Assembly: GCA_009746045.1 (NCBI GenBank)
Contig: RPFO01000406.1
Location: 3,072,872 to 3,136,871 of the forward strand
Reading direction: 5' to 3'
DNA: 64,000 nucleotides
Source: Mesostigma viride
Taxonomy: Eukaryota > Streptophyta > Mesostigmatophyceae > Mesostigmatales > Mesostigmataceae
Shown: in pieces, positions 21,077-30,373 of the stretch
Layout of the letters: every line of letters starts with the position of its first letter
Numbering within the stretch: position 1 is the stretch's first letter
Position numbers and translations under genes: made by a program
The notes under the pieces: model-generated
The model's input: the letters and a program-made list of their open reading frames with translations, nothing else
What the model was told of the DNA's origin: nothing
The model's database searches: none

Positions 21077-21348
21077 AGGGTGGGGAGCACTGGTAGATGC
21101 AGCTCCTGCACCAAGGAAGTGGAAATGTAGTTACTTCCTGCACCTGAGTCAATCATGAAGAGACATAAAGGCTGAGCCAAAGGGACTGGCACGTTCAACA
21201 GCCTAGCCTGGAACTTCAAGAGTTGACTGGGAATAGGAGGGCCCAATGGGGTGGTGGAATCAGAGGCAGACAAGTTGTTCACAGGACGGACATGCACAGC
21301 AGGCAAACCAGTTAACTCCACCGCTGGACGTAGTCCTGGGGGCTCCAC
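20941..21348 (-). CDS. Gypsy aspartic protease, N-terminal part
   Basis: This frame is entered from gag by a -1 shift at 21351-21357. It carries the retropepsin active site M-I-D-S-G-A-G-S-N-Y-I-S at about residues 90-101. It has no ATG at its start; the first codon read as a start is GTG and directly overlaps the gag stop, so it is not an independent gene. The flap and the L-G-M-P-W end of the protease lie in the next frame (RT). Confidence 0.82.
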   Translation of the reverse strand: MEPPGLRPAVELTGLPAVHVRPVNNLSASDSTTPLGPPIPSQLLKFQARLLNVPVPLAQPLCLFMIDSGAGSNYISTSLVQELHLPVLPTLCLLRSNILMVGRVTHLATCNCFFKCAHVKPCLSQQMSFHSLLLM

Positions 21349-21357
21349 TAGTTTTTT
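21348..21357 (-). promoter_or_regulatory. -1 ribosomal frameshift site at gag stop, copy 1
   Basis: On the coding strand, A AAA AAC in the gag frame is followed at once by the TAG stop. This is the canonical slippery heptamer for -1 frameshifting. After the slip, reading continues through CTA GTG GAG into the protease. Copy 2 has the same site at 62083-62092. Confidence 0.85.
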
Positions 21358-22676
21358 GGCAGCTCAGGAGGATGATCTGAAGACGAGCTCCCCACTGAAG
21401 GCTGCACCTGCTGCTCCTCTATGCCGTCTGCCTCCCCTTCTCCCTCCTCCTCCTCTGCTAGGAGGTGCCACAGGGCGTTGACCATCCGACGCCTGTCTTG
21501 CCTGCTGAAGCCCTTGGGCTGGAATGGTCCCTTGCCCGAAGCCTGGAAGTTGGGTCTAAACCCAGGCTGTGCCCTGTGGTCGCTCTGGCTCACCCCAGGA
21601 GGGAAGGTGGATGGTCTGGTGAATGGAAGAACCCCCTGAGGACCCTTGGTGTCGCCTGGGAACTGGTCTCGCTTGGGGCAATCCCGTGCAAAGTGTCCCA
21701 GCTGGCCACACGTGAAACAGGCTCCTTTGGACTGCTCCATGGCACTGAGCTCCTCCATCACAGCGTTCAGCTGGTTCAGGGGCTTCTTAACAGCAGGCGC
21801 CTGGTTGCCTGCAGCAGGCTCCCACTTGAGGGAAAAGTCAGGGACACGGCACAGCGTGAGGGCATAAGACAGCACAGTATCCCACTTCCACTCGACATAG
21901 TCGAAAGGGGAGAAATGCTTGTCAATATCCACCCTGACTTGAGGGGAGAGCCCATGCAGAAACCTGTGAAGAGCTTCAGAATCAGAGCACTGGGGGATTT
22001 TGGCCCTCAGGTTGGTAAACGTCTCTACGTATTGTGGTAGTGTCAGGCCTGACTGAGTACAGTTGGCCAACGCGTCCCGGTCCAGACGGAGCTGGTCCTG
22101 GGGAAGGAGAAAACGTCGAAATGAAAGCATGAGAGATGGCAAATCCTTGCAAGTATTACCTGCCGAGGATCGTAAAAACTCATCAAACCTGTCGGCTGCA
22201 CTGTCGCTCATTCGCTGTCGAACCATCTTCTTCTGGATGTCCAGGGAAAGTCGTTCTTCCGCTCGTTTGCCGTAGTTAGCAAAGTGGATAGCGAACACAT
22301 CCTGGAATCGAGTAGAGAAATGATCGAAACTGCGGTGGGTTAGATTGGTGAGCGACAGCTTGTCTACGGATTCGATTTTTGGAAATGGCGGGGCGGAACC
22401 TTGATGCGGTGGTATAGTGACGGTCACGGGGACGTCGCTGGCGGGGGTGGTGAAGGTGACCGAGGTCGTCTGCGCTGGATCCTGCCTATCGCTATCCTGC
22501 GTCTCATTCCTCGTAGTAACTGCGGTACTATTAGGTAAAACCCTTCCGTCACCCAACCGAGGAGCCTCTCTCCCCAATCCAGCAACCATGTCACGCATGG
22601 CCGCCTCCTCCTCCTCAATTCTCTGACGAAGTCTTCCCACATCCTGTTCCACCTCCTCCACCATCTTTCTATACAT
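21348..22676 (-). CDS. Gypsy Gag
   Basis: 442 residues with a predicted coiled coil at the N-terminus (M-V-E-E-V-E-Q onward). The capsid-like region is conserved with other chromoviruses (L-P-Q-Y-V-E-T-F and similar). A single zinc knuckle C-F-T-C-G-Q-L-G-H-F-A-R-D-C binds RNA during packaging. The frame is open without ATG for about 90 codons further upstream, and another frame (22711-22950) starts with M-S-E-V-R-R-P, so the true start may lie further 5'. The stop is immediately preceded by a slippery heptamer. Confidence 0.86.
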   Translation of the reverse strand: MYRKMVEEVEQDVGRLRQRIEEEEAAMRDMVAGLGREAPRLGDGRVLPNSTAVTTRNETQDSDRQDPAQTTSVTFTTPASDVPVTVTIPPHQGSAPPFPKIESVDKLSLTNLTHRSFDHFSTRFQDVFAIHFANYGKRAEERLSLDIQKKMVRQRMSDSAADRFDEFLRSSAGNTCKDLPSLMLSFRRFLLPQDQLRLDRDALANCTQSGLTLPQYVETFTNLRAKIPQCSDSEALHRFLHGLSPQVRVDIDKHFSPFDYVEWKWDTVLSYALTLCRVPDFSLKWEPAAGNQAPAVKKPLNQLNAVMEELSAMEQSKGACFTCGQLGHFARDCPKRDQFPGDTKGPQGVLPFTRPSTFPPGVSQSDHRAQPGFRPNFQASGKGPFQPKGFSRQDRRRMVNALWHLLAEEEEGEGEADGIEEQQVQPSVGSSSSDHPPELPKN

Positions 22677-23230
22677 CGCTGCGTGTTGTTCATCGTGTAA
22701 TAATCTGATTTTAGCTGCTGAGAGGCGATCCGCTGCAAGTCTGGTCCCGTCTCTTCCAGGCGTGGTATTTAGCGGGAAAAGAAATGAAGAGATGCACTCG
22801 CACAGGACTCGTTCGCGCGCTTGGAATCCTGGGCGACAGTGACGCTCCTCGACCCACGCCTGTCAGCGATGGCTCGCCTGGTTGGAGACCAGATGCAATG
22901 ACGGAAAACTTGGGCCCTATGGACAACGAGGGCCGCCTCACTTCAGACATAGAAGTACGGTTGAAATCAAGTTGACGCCGTGGAGTACGAGTAGTTGTCT
23001 CAGCACCTTCCCTAGCAATGGGTTCCAGAGATGATGACGGATCGCTCCACCTTGATTAGTAGGGGGTAAAGGTGATTGTGTCTTCGAACTACTCATACTA
23101 CCACATGAAGTCGCGATCGTCTGCCTAGTAGAGACAACGGTTACGGCTGACTTCTAGTGTTACAGAGCAAGACAGTCACATCAGGATGTGTCTCAGTCTG
23201 TAGTAACACCATAAGTTTTCCGCAACTCTA
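22677..23230 (-). other. Gypsy 5' leader, inner part
   Basis: Sequence between gag and the insertion point of the 24.7 kb element. It matches 63411-63963 of copy 2. It ends CCGCAACTCTA, and copy 2 continues at that point with TGAATCTTC, which is found here only at 47955. Confidence 0.85.
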
Positions 23231-23260
23231 CTACAAAAACCTAAAGTGACCCCCTTTTGG
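23231..23260 (+). repeat. Left terminal inverted repeat of the 24.7 kb element
   Basis: CTAC, eight bases, then AAAGTGACCC; partner at 47923-47952. The inverted ends are imperfect but aligned without gaps for at least 22 positions. The DNA up to 23464 has no gene. Confidence 0.75.
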
Positions 23261-23464
23261 AGGGCTGACAGGCATGCACAATAACATGGCATTCCTCGTG
23301 GTAAAGCATGGAAATAAACACATGTAATGATATTTATTAATGAAACAATTCTTTATTCCAGATTATATTGCATGAATGGACTCTGTCACGTGTATTGGTG
23401 CTGCCACCACCAAGAAAAAGCCAGCATGGCTGTGCTGGTGCTGCCACACTACCATCATAGCTGT

Positions 23465-24388
23465 CTAGTGTGCATCTCCCTCGTCATTATCCTCCTCCTC
23501 CTCATCATCATCATCATCACCATCATTGTGCCCATCCTTGGCATCCACGTCCTTAGGATCATCGTCCTTGGGATCATCGTCCAACGGGATTGCATTGTCC
23601 TCGTTGACACCCTCAATGGCTCGCTTCACAGAGGCCTGCCACGCCTCCTTCTCGGCACGGAGTGCTTCCAGCTCGGCCATGATCTCTCGCTGCTTCCTCT
23701 CGCTAGCCTTGAGCTTCATGCCGATGGCCATCGCAGCCCGCTGGGGATCCTCAAACATCTGGCCGTCGCCTGCGCTCTTGGGGTTCTCCCCGCCGAGCTT
23801 GCTTGGAATGGTTGTAGGGGTGCGCTCGCGCGAAACCTGCTCGGTCTTTGTGCGCTTGTAGGCAGGCTCGCTCCCCCCCTCCGCCTGCCCCGCCTTCTCC
23901 TGCATTACAGCCATCCATGCCGTTCTGATAGCAACGTGGTTCGTGCCAAACTTCTTAGCAAACTGGGCGGACTGCGTTCCAGTGAAGGTGTTGCAGAAAT
24001 TGATGATCATCTCGTTGCATCCAGGCTCAAAATTTGAGATGGGCAGCCAGTCAAAACGCTGGAGCGATTTGCCCTGGCGGTTGGCCTTCTGCCTCTCCTC
24101 GTCTGTGTAAAACCACTCCACAAGGAGCTCAACAACATTGTCGACCATCTTTGCATCTATTATTTTGGACACGTCAAAGTGGTCGTACGAGTCATTCTTC
24201 GCATCTTCAGCAGGCGCCCTGCTGCCTGAAGCACGTTTCTTGTCACGATTGTCCGCCCTCACACCCCTCTCTGCAACGTTCATTTCCTTTTCTTTTGTTC
24301 TAACATCCTCGTCCAGGCGCTTGCCTACGAAGGTGGAAATCGTCTCGTAAGACGCCCTATTTATCAGCTGTGCGAGGTTGTCCTTCAT
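23465..24388 (-). CDS. Unknown 307-aa protein with acidic tail
   Basis: The protein has a basic, charged N-terminal third and a middle region (about residues 85-160) containing L-V-E-W-F-Y and W-M-A-V. A coiled-coil helix rich in Glu/Ala/Lys follows (about 230-265), and the C-terminus consists almost wholly of Asp and Glu. The middle region resembles the 188-aa protein at 7346-7912 outside the element. Acidic tails of this kind occur in chromatin-binding and activator proteins, but I do not recognise the family. It is the first gene inside the left end, transcribed towards it. An AT-rich TATA-like stretch (TTTAATAATAA) lies about 50 bp upstream. Confidence 0.72.
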   Translation of the reverse strand: MKDNLAQLINRASYETISTFVGKRLDEDVRTKEKEMNVAERGVRADNRDKKRASGSRAPAEDAKNDSYDHFDVSKIIDAKMVDNVVELLVEWFYTDEERQKANRQGKSLQRFDWLPISNFEPGCNEMIINFCNTFTGTQSAQFAKKFGTNHVAIRTAWMAVMQEKAGQAEGGSEPAYKRTKTEQVSRERTPTTIPSKLGGENPKSAGDGQMFEDPQRAAMAIGMKLKASERKQREIMAELEALRAEKEAWQASVKRAIEGVNEDNAIPLDDDPKDDDPKDVDAKDGHNDGDDDDDEEEEDNDEGDAH

Positions 24389-25048
24389 CTTTGCCTGTCG
24401 ACGGCTATGGAGTTTAATTCATCCCACCCATTATTATTAAATTCCTTTGCATTGCGGCTAGGGGCCGAGCATGCATTGTGCAAGGGCCAATTGGCCCAGT
24501 GCCTAGCGCCGCTCCGTGGGTACTTTGACAGTAATTAGCATTGGTCAAGTGCGCGTACTTTGTCAGTAATTAAATTTGCACAAGTCCCGAGCACCGTGTC
24601 ATACGCCCTTACTTCTGTCGTACGCAGTACCGGCGCGGCGTTAGGCGTGTTTCTGTGCAAAGTCCCGAATTTTCACCAAGTCCTGGGCACTAAGGGGGCC
24701 GTGCTAGTAAGTGTAGCTCCTAAACGGCTAAGTCTTTTTGAATTCTGTCACTTGCACCCTGTTTGGTATGCTCAGTATATGCTACGTACCTATTGCATTT
24801 GTTAATTGGCCTATTTATAATGCATGAGATGTGAGGACTCTTTGTTTACGTAAACGCTTTTATTAGAAAATAAAATACAGTAATCATTTCAACACTCCTT
24901 TTCTCAATGTAGGAGTGGAAGTACTTATGCGTACATCGCATGCGCCTTCTTCCGTTTAGTGATGCCCAAAAAAATGCAGCACTCCCTGCAGCTGACAAAG
25001 CTGTTGGCCAGTTGGCTCCTCCACTCGTCGAACACGCTCTCACACAGG
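24389..25048. other. Gene-free interval
   Basis: Between two minus-strand genes. It holds the promoter side of the 23465 gene, two loose copies of TACTTTG-[AT]-CAGTAATTA near 24510 and 24560, and an AT-rich stretch that would serve as the 3' end of the next gene. No supported coding region. Confidence 0.5.
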
Positions 25049-25639
25049 TTATCCATCTTCTCCATCCGGGGGGGGCGGTGGTGAGGAGCCACGCTTGTCT
25101 CGAGGGCCTTGCGCACCGCCTCCTTCATGCATGAGCTCGAGCCCGTGCTCTTCTGCCGTGCGTTCCTTCTCGAGATCCGGCACGGACTTGATGTACTCGT
25201 GAGCGACAAGGTCAGCGTCGTGTCCGAAGATGATGACAGCCCAGAACATCTTGTCAAACACATTCTGGGCAAGGCACGCCAGATGCTTCCTGTAGCAGTA
25301 GGCCGAGTCGATCCACCTCCTCGCTTGACGGAGATAGATATAGGGCTTGTTGCCACTCAGCAACCGCTTGCACATCTTGAGATCGCTTCCAGTCATGTGG
25401 CGCAGCTCGCCAGCGCTCCTTCGGCGTCTGCGGGAGCGCGTCTGAATCTCCTTCTCAATGGCCTTCAGCAGCTCAGTGGCTTCGATCTTCTTTTCCTCTT
25501 TCACCTTCTCAAACTGGACCTGCGTGGCCTTGTTGATTCCACACAGTTTGGGCCACGAGAGCTCCACGAGGCGGTGCACGATTTCCGCAGGCAGGCTTTC
25601 GAAGGTGGCAGCCATAGCTGTTTTTGTGGAGTCAGCCAT
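25049..25639 (-). CDS. F-box-like protein, 196 aa
   Basis: The N-terminal motif L-P-A-E-I-V-H-R-L-V-E-x-S-W-P resembles the start of an F-box, the Skp1-binding module of SCF ubiquitin ligases. A basic R-rich helix and a Pro/Gly-rich tail follow. The protein is a diverged paralogue of the 37320-37964 product: both begin M-x-A-T-[FY]-E-x-L-P and share W-P-x-x-C-x-I-N-K-A-T-Q. Two ATGs are possible, at 25639 and 25615, within a tandemly repeated 24-bp segment. I chose 25639 because the TATTAA box near 25706-25711 then lies 70 bp upstream, like other promoters here; the paralogue aligns from 25615. CCGTGG sites lie further upstream (25734, 25851, 25884). Confidence 0.66.
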   Translation of the reverse strand: MADSTKTAMAATFESLPAEIVHRLVELSWPKLCGINKATQVQFEKVKEEKKIEATELLKAIEKEIQTRSRRRRRSAGELRHMTGSDLKMCKRLLSGNKPYIYLRQARRWIDSAYCYRKHLACLAQNVFDKMFWAVIIFGHDADLVAHEYIKSVPDLEKERTAEEHGLELMHEGGGAQGPRDKRGSSPPPPPDGEDG

Positions 25640-26122
25640 AGCTGTTTTCGTGGTAGTGGTGGATGGAGAGGAGGATAGCTGCGAGAGTTGTTGCGTCTCG
25701 CGACTTAATAGACGAAGGGATATCCACATCTGCCACGGGATTGGTCCGCGTCCTGTGGATAAGCGCGGCGCGAGCGCGACGCGCGCGTCCTGTGGATAAG
25801 CGCGGCGCGAATACGGAACGGCGCGGCGCGAGTACGGACCGGTGCACGTCCACGGGATTCTGCCACGTGGCACGTGCCATTCCCCGTGGTGACGGCGCCA
25901 GAAGTATAAATATAAAACCGCGCCAAATTTAAATTTTTGCCAAGTCTCAACGGCTAAGTATTATTAAATTTGGACACTTGGGACGTGTGCAATTGTTAAT
26001 TTTACTTTGATTGCAAGCATGGAAAATAAGACATGATGTTCGTGTGAATTGTTTTCGTTAAAAATATAATTACTCTTTAATTGTACACAAGTCCACGGGA
26101 CTAGAGAGATTCTCTGAACTAT

Positions 26123-27400
26123 TTACAGGGCACGCGGGGCGGCCAGTTGGTTCATGACAGCTGCATAGCAGGACTCCGCGGAGTCGTAGCGGAAAAACGG
26201 GAAGCACAGGTCGTGCTTGGAGTCCTTGCCCTCGCAGATGGGGCAGGAGACACTCTTGGTGCCAGCCTCCCGCAGAGTGTCGAGGACGCACTCGCTGCAG
26301 ACGACGTCGTTGTCGATGCTGTGGCCGTTGGCGGTGAAGAGGTAGTGCGCCTTCTTGTTGCACACCTTGCAGGTCTTGGAGGGCACGTCCAACTGGTGGT
26401 TGCAGCCCATCTGCTTGCTGGCAGCCTTGACGCCGCAGAACTTGTTCTTCAGATGCTCGAACTCCTTGGTGCCGGGAGTGACGGTGCTGGTGAGGTTGGA
26501 CTCGGACAGCGTGAAAGAGACGAAGCTGAGGTGGGAGACATAGTTGCGCTTCTCGCACTCCCACTTGATCCTGGAGATCTCCTTGGTGAAGTCGCTCTTG
26601 AAGTTCTCGATGTCGACCTTGGGTTTCTTGATGGCGTCGACTTTCTCGTCGTTGAACAGCCCGCAAGACCTCAGGTAGTCGTTTGTGTCCTCCTGCTTCC
26701 TCTTGTAGCCACCGCGAAGAAAGGGCTGGTCGCGCTCCTCGACCTTGACGTTGACCTTGCCAGGGTCGGTGGGGCCGGTGAGAGCGAAGTTCGGCTCAGA
26801 GACGGTGTAGGTGCCTGGCGTGGGCCACTTGATGAACTCGGCGGTGTCCTCCATATCCGGGTAGATCTTGAGCAGCTCGGGGAACCTCTTCTTCGTCCGC
26901 TCGTGCTCGAATGCGAACTGCTCGAATGCGGGGTCCCAGCAGCTGATGCAGTGCTCGGCCTTGCCGTTGCAGTCGATCTTGAGGAGATCCACACGAGTTG
27001 GCTTCTTGCACTTGGCGCAGTCCTTCGTGGGGATGCTCTTCAGCATGTTGTTCTGCTGAAGGTACTCGCACGAGTCGCAGAAATGGCCGTCGCACGGGGA
27101 AAAGCTGTGATTGTTGCGCATCTTGTAATCCTCGTCAAACTCGCAGAAGTGCTTGAGAGACCTCATCTTGTCGCAGCCGACGCAGCGAATGCGCTTCTTG
27201 TTCATCATGATGTTGCTCGTCTCGTAGTGATCCATCATGTCGTTCACAACGCCGCGAGAAGCCTCAGGAAGGTGGACTTCGCATGCATGCTCGCCGGTGA
27301 CTGGGTGGAAAAGAATGTTGAAGTGGCGAGGCTTCTTGACTTTGGGAGCATTGTGCGGCCCACGCTGGCGAGGAGCAGAGATGGCGGAGGAGGTAGCCAT
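26123..27400 (-). CDS. RING-type zinc-finger protein, 425 aa
   Basis: The N-terminal region has several C-x2-C pairs (C-V-G-C, C-D-S-C, C-A-K-C, C-I-S-C, about residues 72-170) in a zinc-binding array. The C-terminus (about 344-390) is RING-like: C-K-V-C, H near 360, C-S-E-C, C-P-I-C. RING domains recruit E2 enzymes, so an E3 ubiquitin ligase role is likely by family. The ATG at 27400 follows a TATA box (TTTATAC on the plus strand near 27480) by about 80 bp. Gene and promoter face the 28110 gene across a shared array of CCCCGTGG sites. A full-length antisense open frame (26147-27514) is a codon shadow. Confidence 0.8.
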   Translation of the reverse strand: MATSSAISAPRQRGPHNAPKVKKPRHFNILFHPVTGEHACEVHLPEASRGVVNDMMDHYETSNIMMNKKRIRCVGCDKMRSLKHFCEFDEDYKMRNNHSFSPCDGHFCDSCEYLQQNNMLKSIPTKDCAKCKKPTRVDLLKIDCNGKAEHCISCWDPAFEQFAFEHERTKKRFPELLKIYPDMEDTAEFIKWPTPGTYTVSEPNFALTGPTDPGKVNVKVEERDQPFLRGGYKRKQEDTNDYLRSCGLFNDEKVDAIKKPKVDIENFKSDFTKEISRIKWECEKRNYVSHLSFVSFTLSESNLTSTVTPGTKEFEHLKNKFCGVKAASKQMGCNHQLDVPSKTCKVCNKKAHYLFTANGHSIDNDVVCSECVLDTLREAGTKSVSCPICEGKDSKHDLCFPFFRYDSAESCYAAVMNQLAAPRAL

Positions 27401-28109
27401 TGGAGCTGGTTGGTTTTGGTTGCTGAGAGAGCTGGGTGGATGCGAGTGGGATGCGAGGCGAGGTGGTGCAAGTCCTGCATTTATACCCACGGGGCTGCAA
27501 TTCCCGTGGTCTAGAAGAATTCAGCAGATCGACGGCTCGTGGCTCGCCACGAGGTTTGTAACGGGAAACGGTATGACGGTTACGAGAAAAAAATTCCCGT
27601 GGCCATACATTTCGAGCGTTATTTTGCCACGGGATTTGTAACGTAAAAAATCTATCCCCGTGGCAAAAATATCCGACAGTTACTTTGCCGCGGGACTGGA
27701 ATCGGATTTTTTTCTGTCCCCGTGGACGGATATTTTCGAGCGTTGTTTTGCCACGGGATTTGTAACGTAAAAATTCTTTCCCCGTGGCATAAATATCCGA
27801 CAGTTACTTTGCCACGGGGCTCGAATCGGATTTTTTTCTGTCCCCGTGGACGGATATTTCTGACCGTTACGCTGCCACGGGACTTGTAACGTAAAAAAAC
27901 GCGTCCCGTGGATAAGGTTTCGGCGCATAAACGACGAACGCGCTTCCACGTAGCCAGATTGCCCGTGCAAAGACCACGTAGATAGCCTGCCAGCCACGGG
28001 ACTGTCTCGTCAACCAAGGCCTGCGCAGGTATAAAGACCAGACTTCCTCGTCTCCTCGCCACTCGCTCACCTCACATCAGCTCAGCACACAAAAACTCTC
28101 TCACTGGAT
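27401..28109. promoter_or_regulatory. Divergent promoter with phased CCCCGTGG/CCACGGGA array
   Basis: TATA boxes near 27480 (minus gene) and 28031 (plus gene) each lie about 80 bp from their start codons. Between them are eleven 8-bp sites, alternating CCCCGTGG-like and its reverse complement, at 27595, 27627, 27656, 27688, 27718, 27751, 27780, 27812, 27842, 27875 and 27904. The mean spacing is 31 bp. The segment is also a tandem repeat of about 124 bp. Further sites lie near 27487, 27502 and 27993. The regular spacing suggests that a protein binds one face of the helix. Confidence 0.78.
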
Positions 28110-29293
28110 ATGGCTTCCCGCCCCAGATACGCAGCTAGCTACAACTTTGGCCGTGGTGTTACTGGAGCTAGTGGCAGTGGCAGTGGAAGTGGCAGGGGAA
28201 AGCGACGTGCCGCGAGGAACACGGCTACTGGAGAAGCAGGTTTGTGACAAGCCTTTGTTTTTTTGCACCCAAAAGCGCTTTTTCTTGTCGTTTCCGCCTT
28301 TGGTACTCATTTCTTGTTATGTTTTCTTGCCCCCACACACCCGTGCATGCAGAACTGACCGCTGAACAACGGCAGCTCCACAGGGCTAACAAGCCTGTGC
28401 CCGTGCACGATAATCACGGGGACTTCGACACAAGAAACAACGTGTTTCCCTATCTGGAGAACACTTTCAAGGTGGCGAAGCTCGTCCTGGACTTGAGCAA
28501 GATCGAATGCGCCATTTGCGCGGAGGAGAGAGACAAGTATGTCACTCTCATGCTGGAGAACGAGCCCGCGCACGCATGCTCCATCATCATCTGCGACACC
28601 TGTGCCACTACCAAGCTTCACACGTTCAGAAACCAGTGCCCGCAGTGCCGCAAGCCGCTGAGCTCGTCTGGGCAGCTGTTCGTCCCCAACCCGCAGCTCA
28701 ACAGCCTGGCGTCGAGGACGCAGTACCGGGCCTGCGAACACCCCGGCTGCTTTACGATCATCCCAAGCAACATGATGGCGGCGCACGAGGAGGAGTGCGA
28801 GTACAACGTCTACACCTGTGGCAACACCGTCTCGTTCCGCCTGCTGGACAACGAGACGCTTTCTTCCAAGATGTGCTGCGGCTACGAGGGCAAGAAACGC
28901 GCTGTCGAGGAGCACATGGAGACTTGCCCGGAGGCTGAGTCTGCGAAGAAGCTTAGCGCCATGATGGGCGTGTTTGACAAGGTGGAGGCGCTCTCAGCTG
29001 CAATGGAGCGCGACAGCCCAGACGTCTTCAAGCGCATGGCTCAGTTGTTTGGGGTGACCACGGAGAAGGCCAGGCGCATCCTTGCCAGCCTGCCTGGAGC
29101 GAGTGGTGCCGGCCCTTCTTCCCAGCGTGCTCCTCGTCCAGGGGAAGCAGTGGACACAGCAATTCCCGTCGACGCCCCCACTGACCCAATCAGTGATCTC
29201 GTGGACGCCATAGACGCTGACGCTGCTGCACAGGGCGTCGACGACGAGGCTGCAGACCCCACCTGGACTCCGGCTGGCAACGAGGACGACTGA
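28110..29293 (+). CDS. RING and TRAF-type zinc-finger protein, two exons
   Basis: Exon 1 (28110-28239) encodes a Gly/Ser- and Arg-rich N-terminus. Without splicing the frame stops at once after 28239. A 113-bp intron with GT...AG ends (28240-28352) and a T-rich tract restores the frame to 29293, giving 356 residues. The RING is at about residues 96-145 (C-A-I-C, C-D-T-C, C-P-Q-C). It is followed by Cys/His fingers typical of TRAF/SINA proteins (C-E-H-P-G-C, H, C; C-C-G, H, C). By family this is a ubiquitin E3 ligase. The C-terminus is acidic and disordered. TATA near 28031. Confidence 0.78.
28240..28352 (+). other. Probable spliceosomal intron
   Basis: CAG/GTTTGTG at the 5' end, T-rich middle, GCATGCAG/AAC at the 3' end. 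Removing it joins GEA to ELTAEQ in frame and bypasses the TGA that otherwise ends the first exon. Confidence 0.72.
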
Positions 29294-29889
29294 AGAGTTA
29301 CAGATGACAGCATTGGATGTCAAAAACCCCTCTAGTTTAGAGACAAGGGCCATAGTTAGAAACCAGCCCATCCACGGGGGTTAGGTGACAGGCAGTAGAA
29401 GAAACACCCCACGCACTGGGGACTTGGACAGGAAAGATGTGGATGTTTGTAATAAAGATGTGGATGTTTGCAAAACCAGTTTGAAAAAATATCTAAGCTG
29501 CACATTAGTATAAGTATGGTAAGTTTCCAGCAGGCCACGTGGCAGCCACAAAGCCCGATCCCCGTGGTAGCCGGCGCAGTACGGATCCCGTAGGAATCCA
29601 CGAGATATTTCCGAGATATTTTTAGATATTTTAAGATATTTTGAAAATATCACAGGGACCCCGTGGACACCCAGGGGAATCGTAACCGAAATTCGGACTC
29701 GCGGCCGGCGATCGGAGGAGCCACCACGGGAAAATCCCGTTTTTTTTTCGGGTCTGTCCTCAGAACGTCCATGACGAGCGTCAAAGAGTCGAGAAATTGG
29801 GCGATTTCGTTCGTGACCCTCATTTTCGTGCGAGTTGTGAGGTGTTTCGCTTATTCTTGTTTTCTGCTTCTCTTTTATACTAATCTCTC
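29294..29889. other. Boundary of outer and inner modules, short repeats
   Basis: It contains a 22-bp tandem pair (GATGTGGATGTTTG units near 29435-29480), five AGATATTT-like units at 29606-29650 and the last CCGTGG sites of the left outer module (29372, 29560, 29663). A 40-codon frame with a hydrophobic C-terminus (29771-29893) overlaps the next ATG as ATGA. It could be a small membrane protein, but support is weak. Confidence 0.45.
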
Positions 29890-30288
29890 ATGAGCAAAGT
29901 CGAGCCCAAAACCGTCAAGGATAAGCCGGACGTTACAATCTTATCCGCGTGTTTCGGCTCTGCCTTGAAGATCGCTGATATTTTCGTATTCCCACTTATC
30001 TTTGCCGTTTTTACAAATTTCTGGATTCGAGCGATCGCATCCGACGACCAGGAAAAAGATGTAACCGAAATTCTGCAGGCCCAAATCCCCGTTTTTGCGT
30101 CAATGGCACTCAGCGCGGTGATTTTTTTCCCCGGATTTTATCGACTAGGCTTCTTCAAAGGCCTTCTCGCGTTTATGATCGTCAGTTACATTCGTCTCAA
30201 TGTCGCATCCGCATACGCGATCGTCCTCTCGCGTCTCCTCGACGAACCAAGGGATCCGGATAAGAACGAAACCGATCCTCCTCAGTAA
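29890..30288 (+). CDS. Small multi-pass membrane protein, 132 aa
   Basis: Hydrophilic N-terminus (about 18 residues), then a hydrophobic segment at about 25-50 and two more at about 70-85 and 90-115, and a charged C-terminus rich in Asp/Glu/Pro. First gene of the inner module; a TTTATAC sequence lies 12 bp upstream of the ATG. It is followed by two more short genes on the same strand (30374, 30613), with the last two only 2 bp apart, a compact arrangement like that in large DNA viruses. No family recognised. Confidence 0.66.
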   Translation: MSKVEPKTVKDKPDVTILSACFGSALKIADIFVFPLIFAVFTNFWIRAIASDDQEKDVTEILQAQIPVFASMALSAVIFFPGFYRLGFFKGLLAFMIVSYIRLNVASAYAIVLSRLLDEPRDPDKNETDPPQ

Positions 30289-30373
30289 GATTGCGATTCT
30301 CTGGTTCGCTTGTTTCCGAAGCCGCTCCGTACATTCTATTTTGGAAGAATCTCGAAATTGATTCTTAACAGTC

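Noticed and set aside
23327-24037. A 236-codon plus-strand frame with strongly hydrophobic start
   Set aside because: Antisense to the acidic tail and coiled coil of the 307-aa gene; runs of Ile/Leu come from the complement of GAT/GAA codons.
26147-27514. A 455-codon open frame on the plus strand, as long as the RING gene on the minus strand
   Set aside because: It is Val/Leu/Ala-repetitive, has no domain, and is the antisense shadow of a GC-rich gene with Cys-cluster motifs and a proper TATA spacing.
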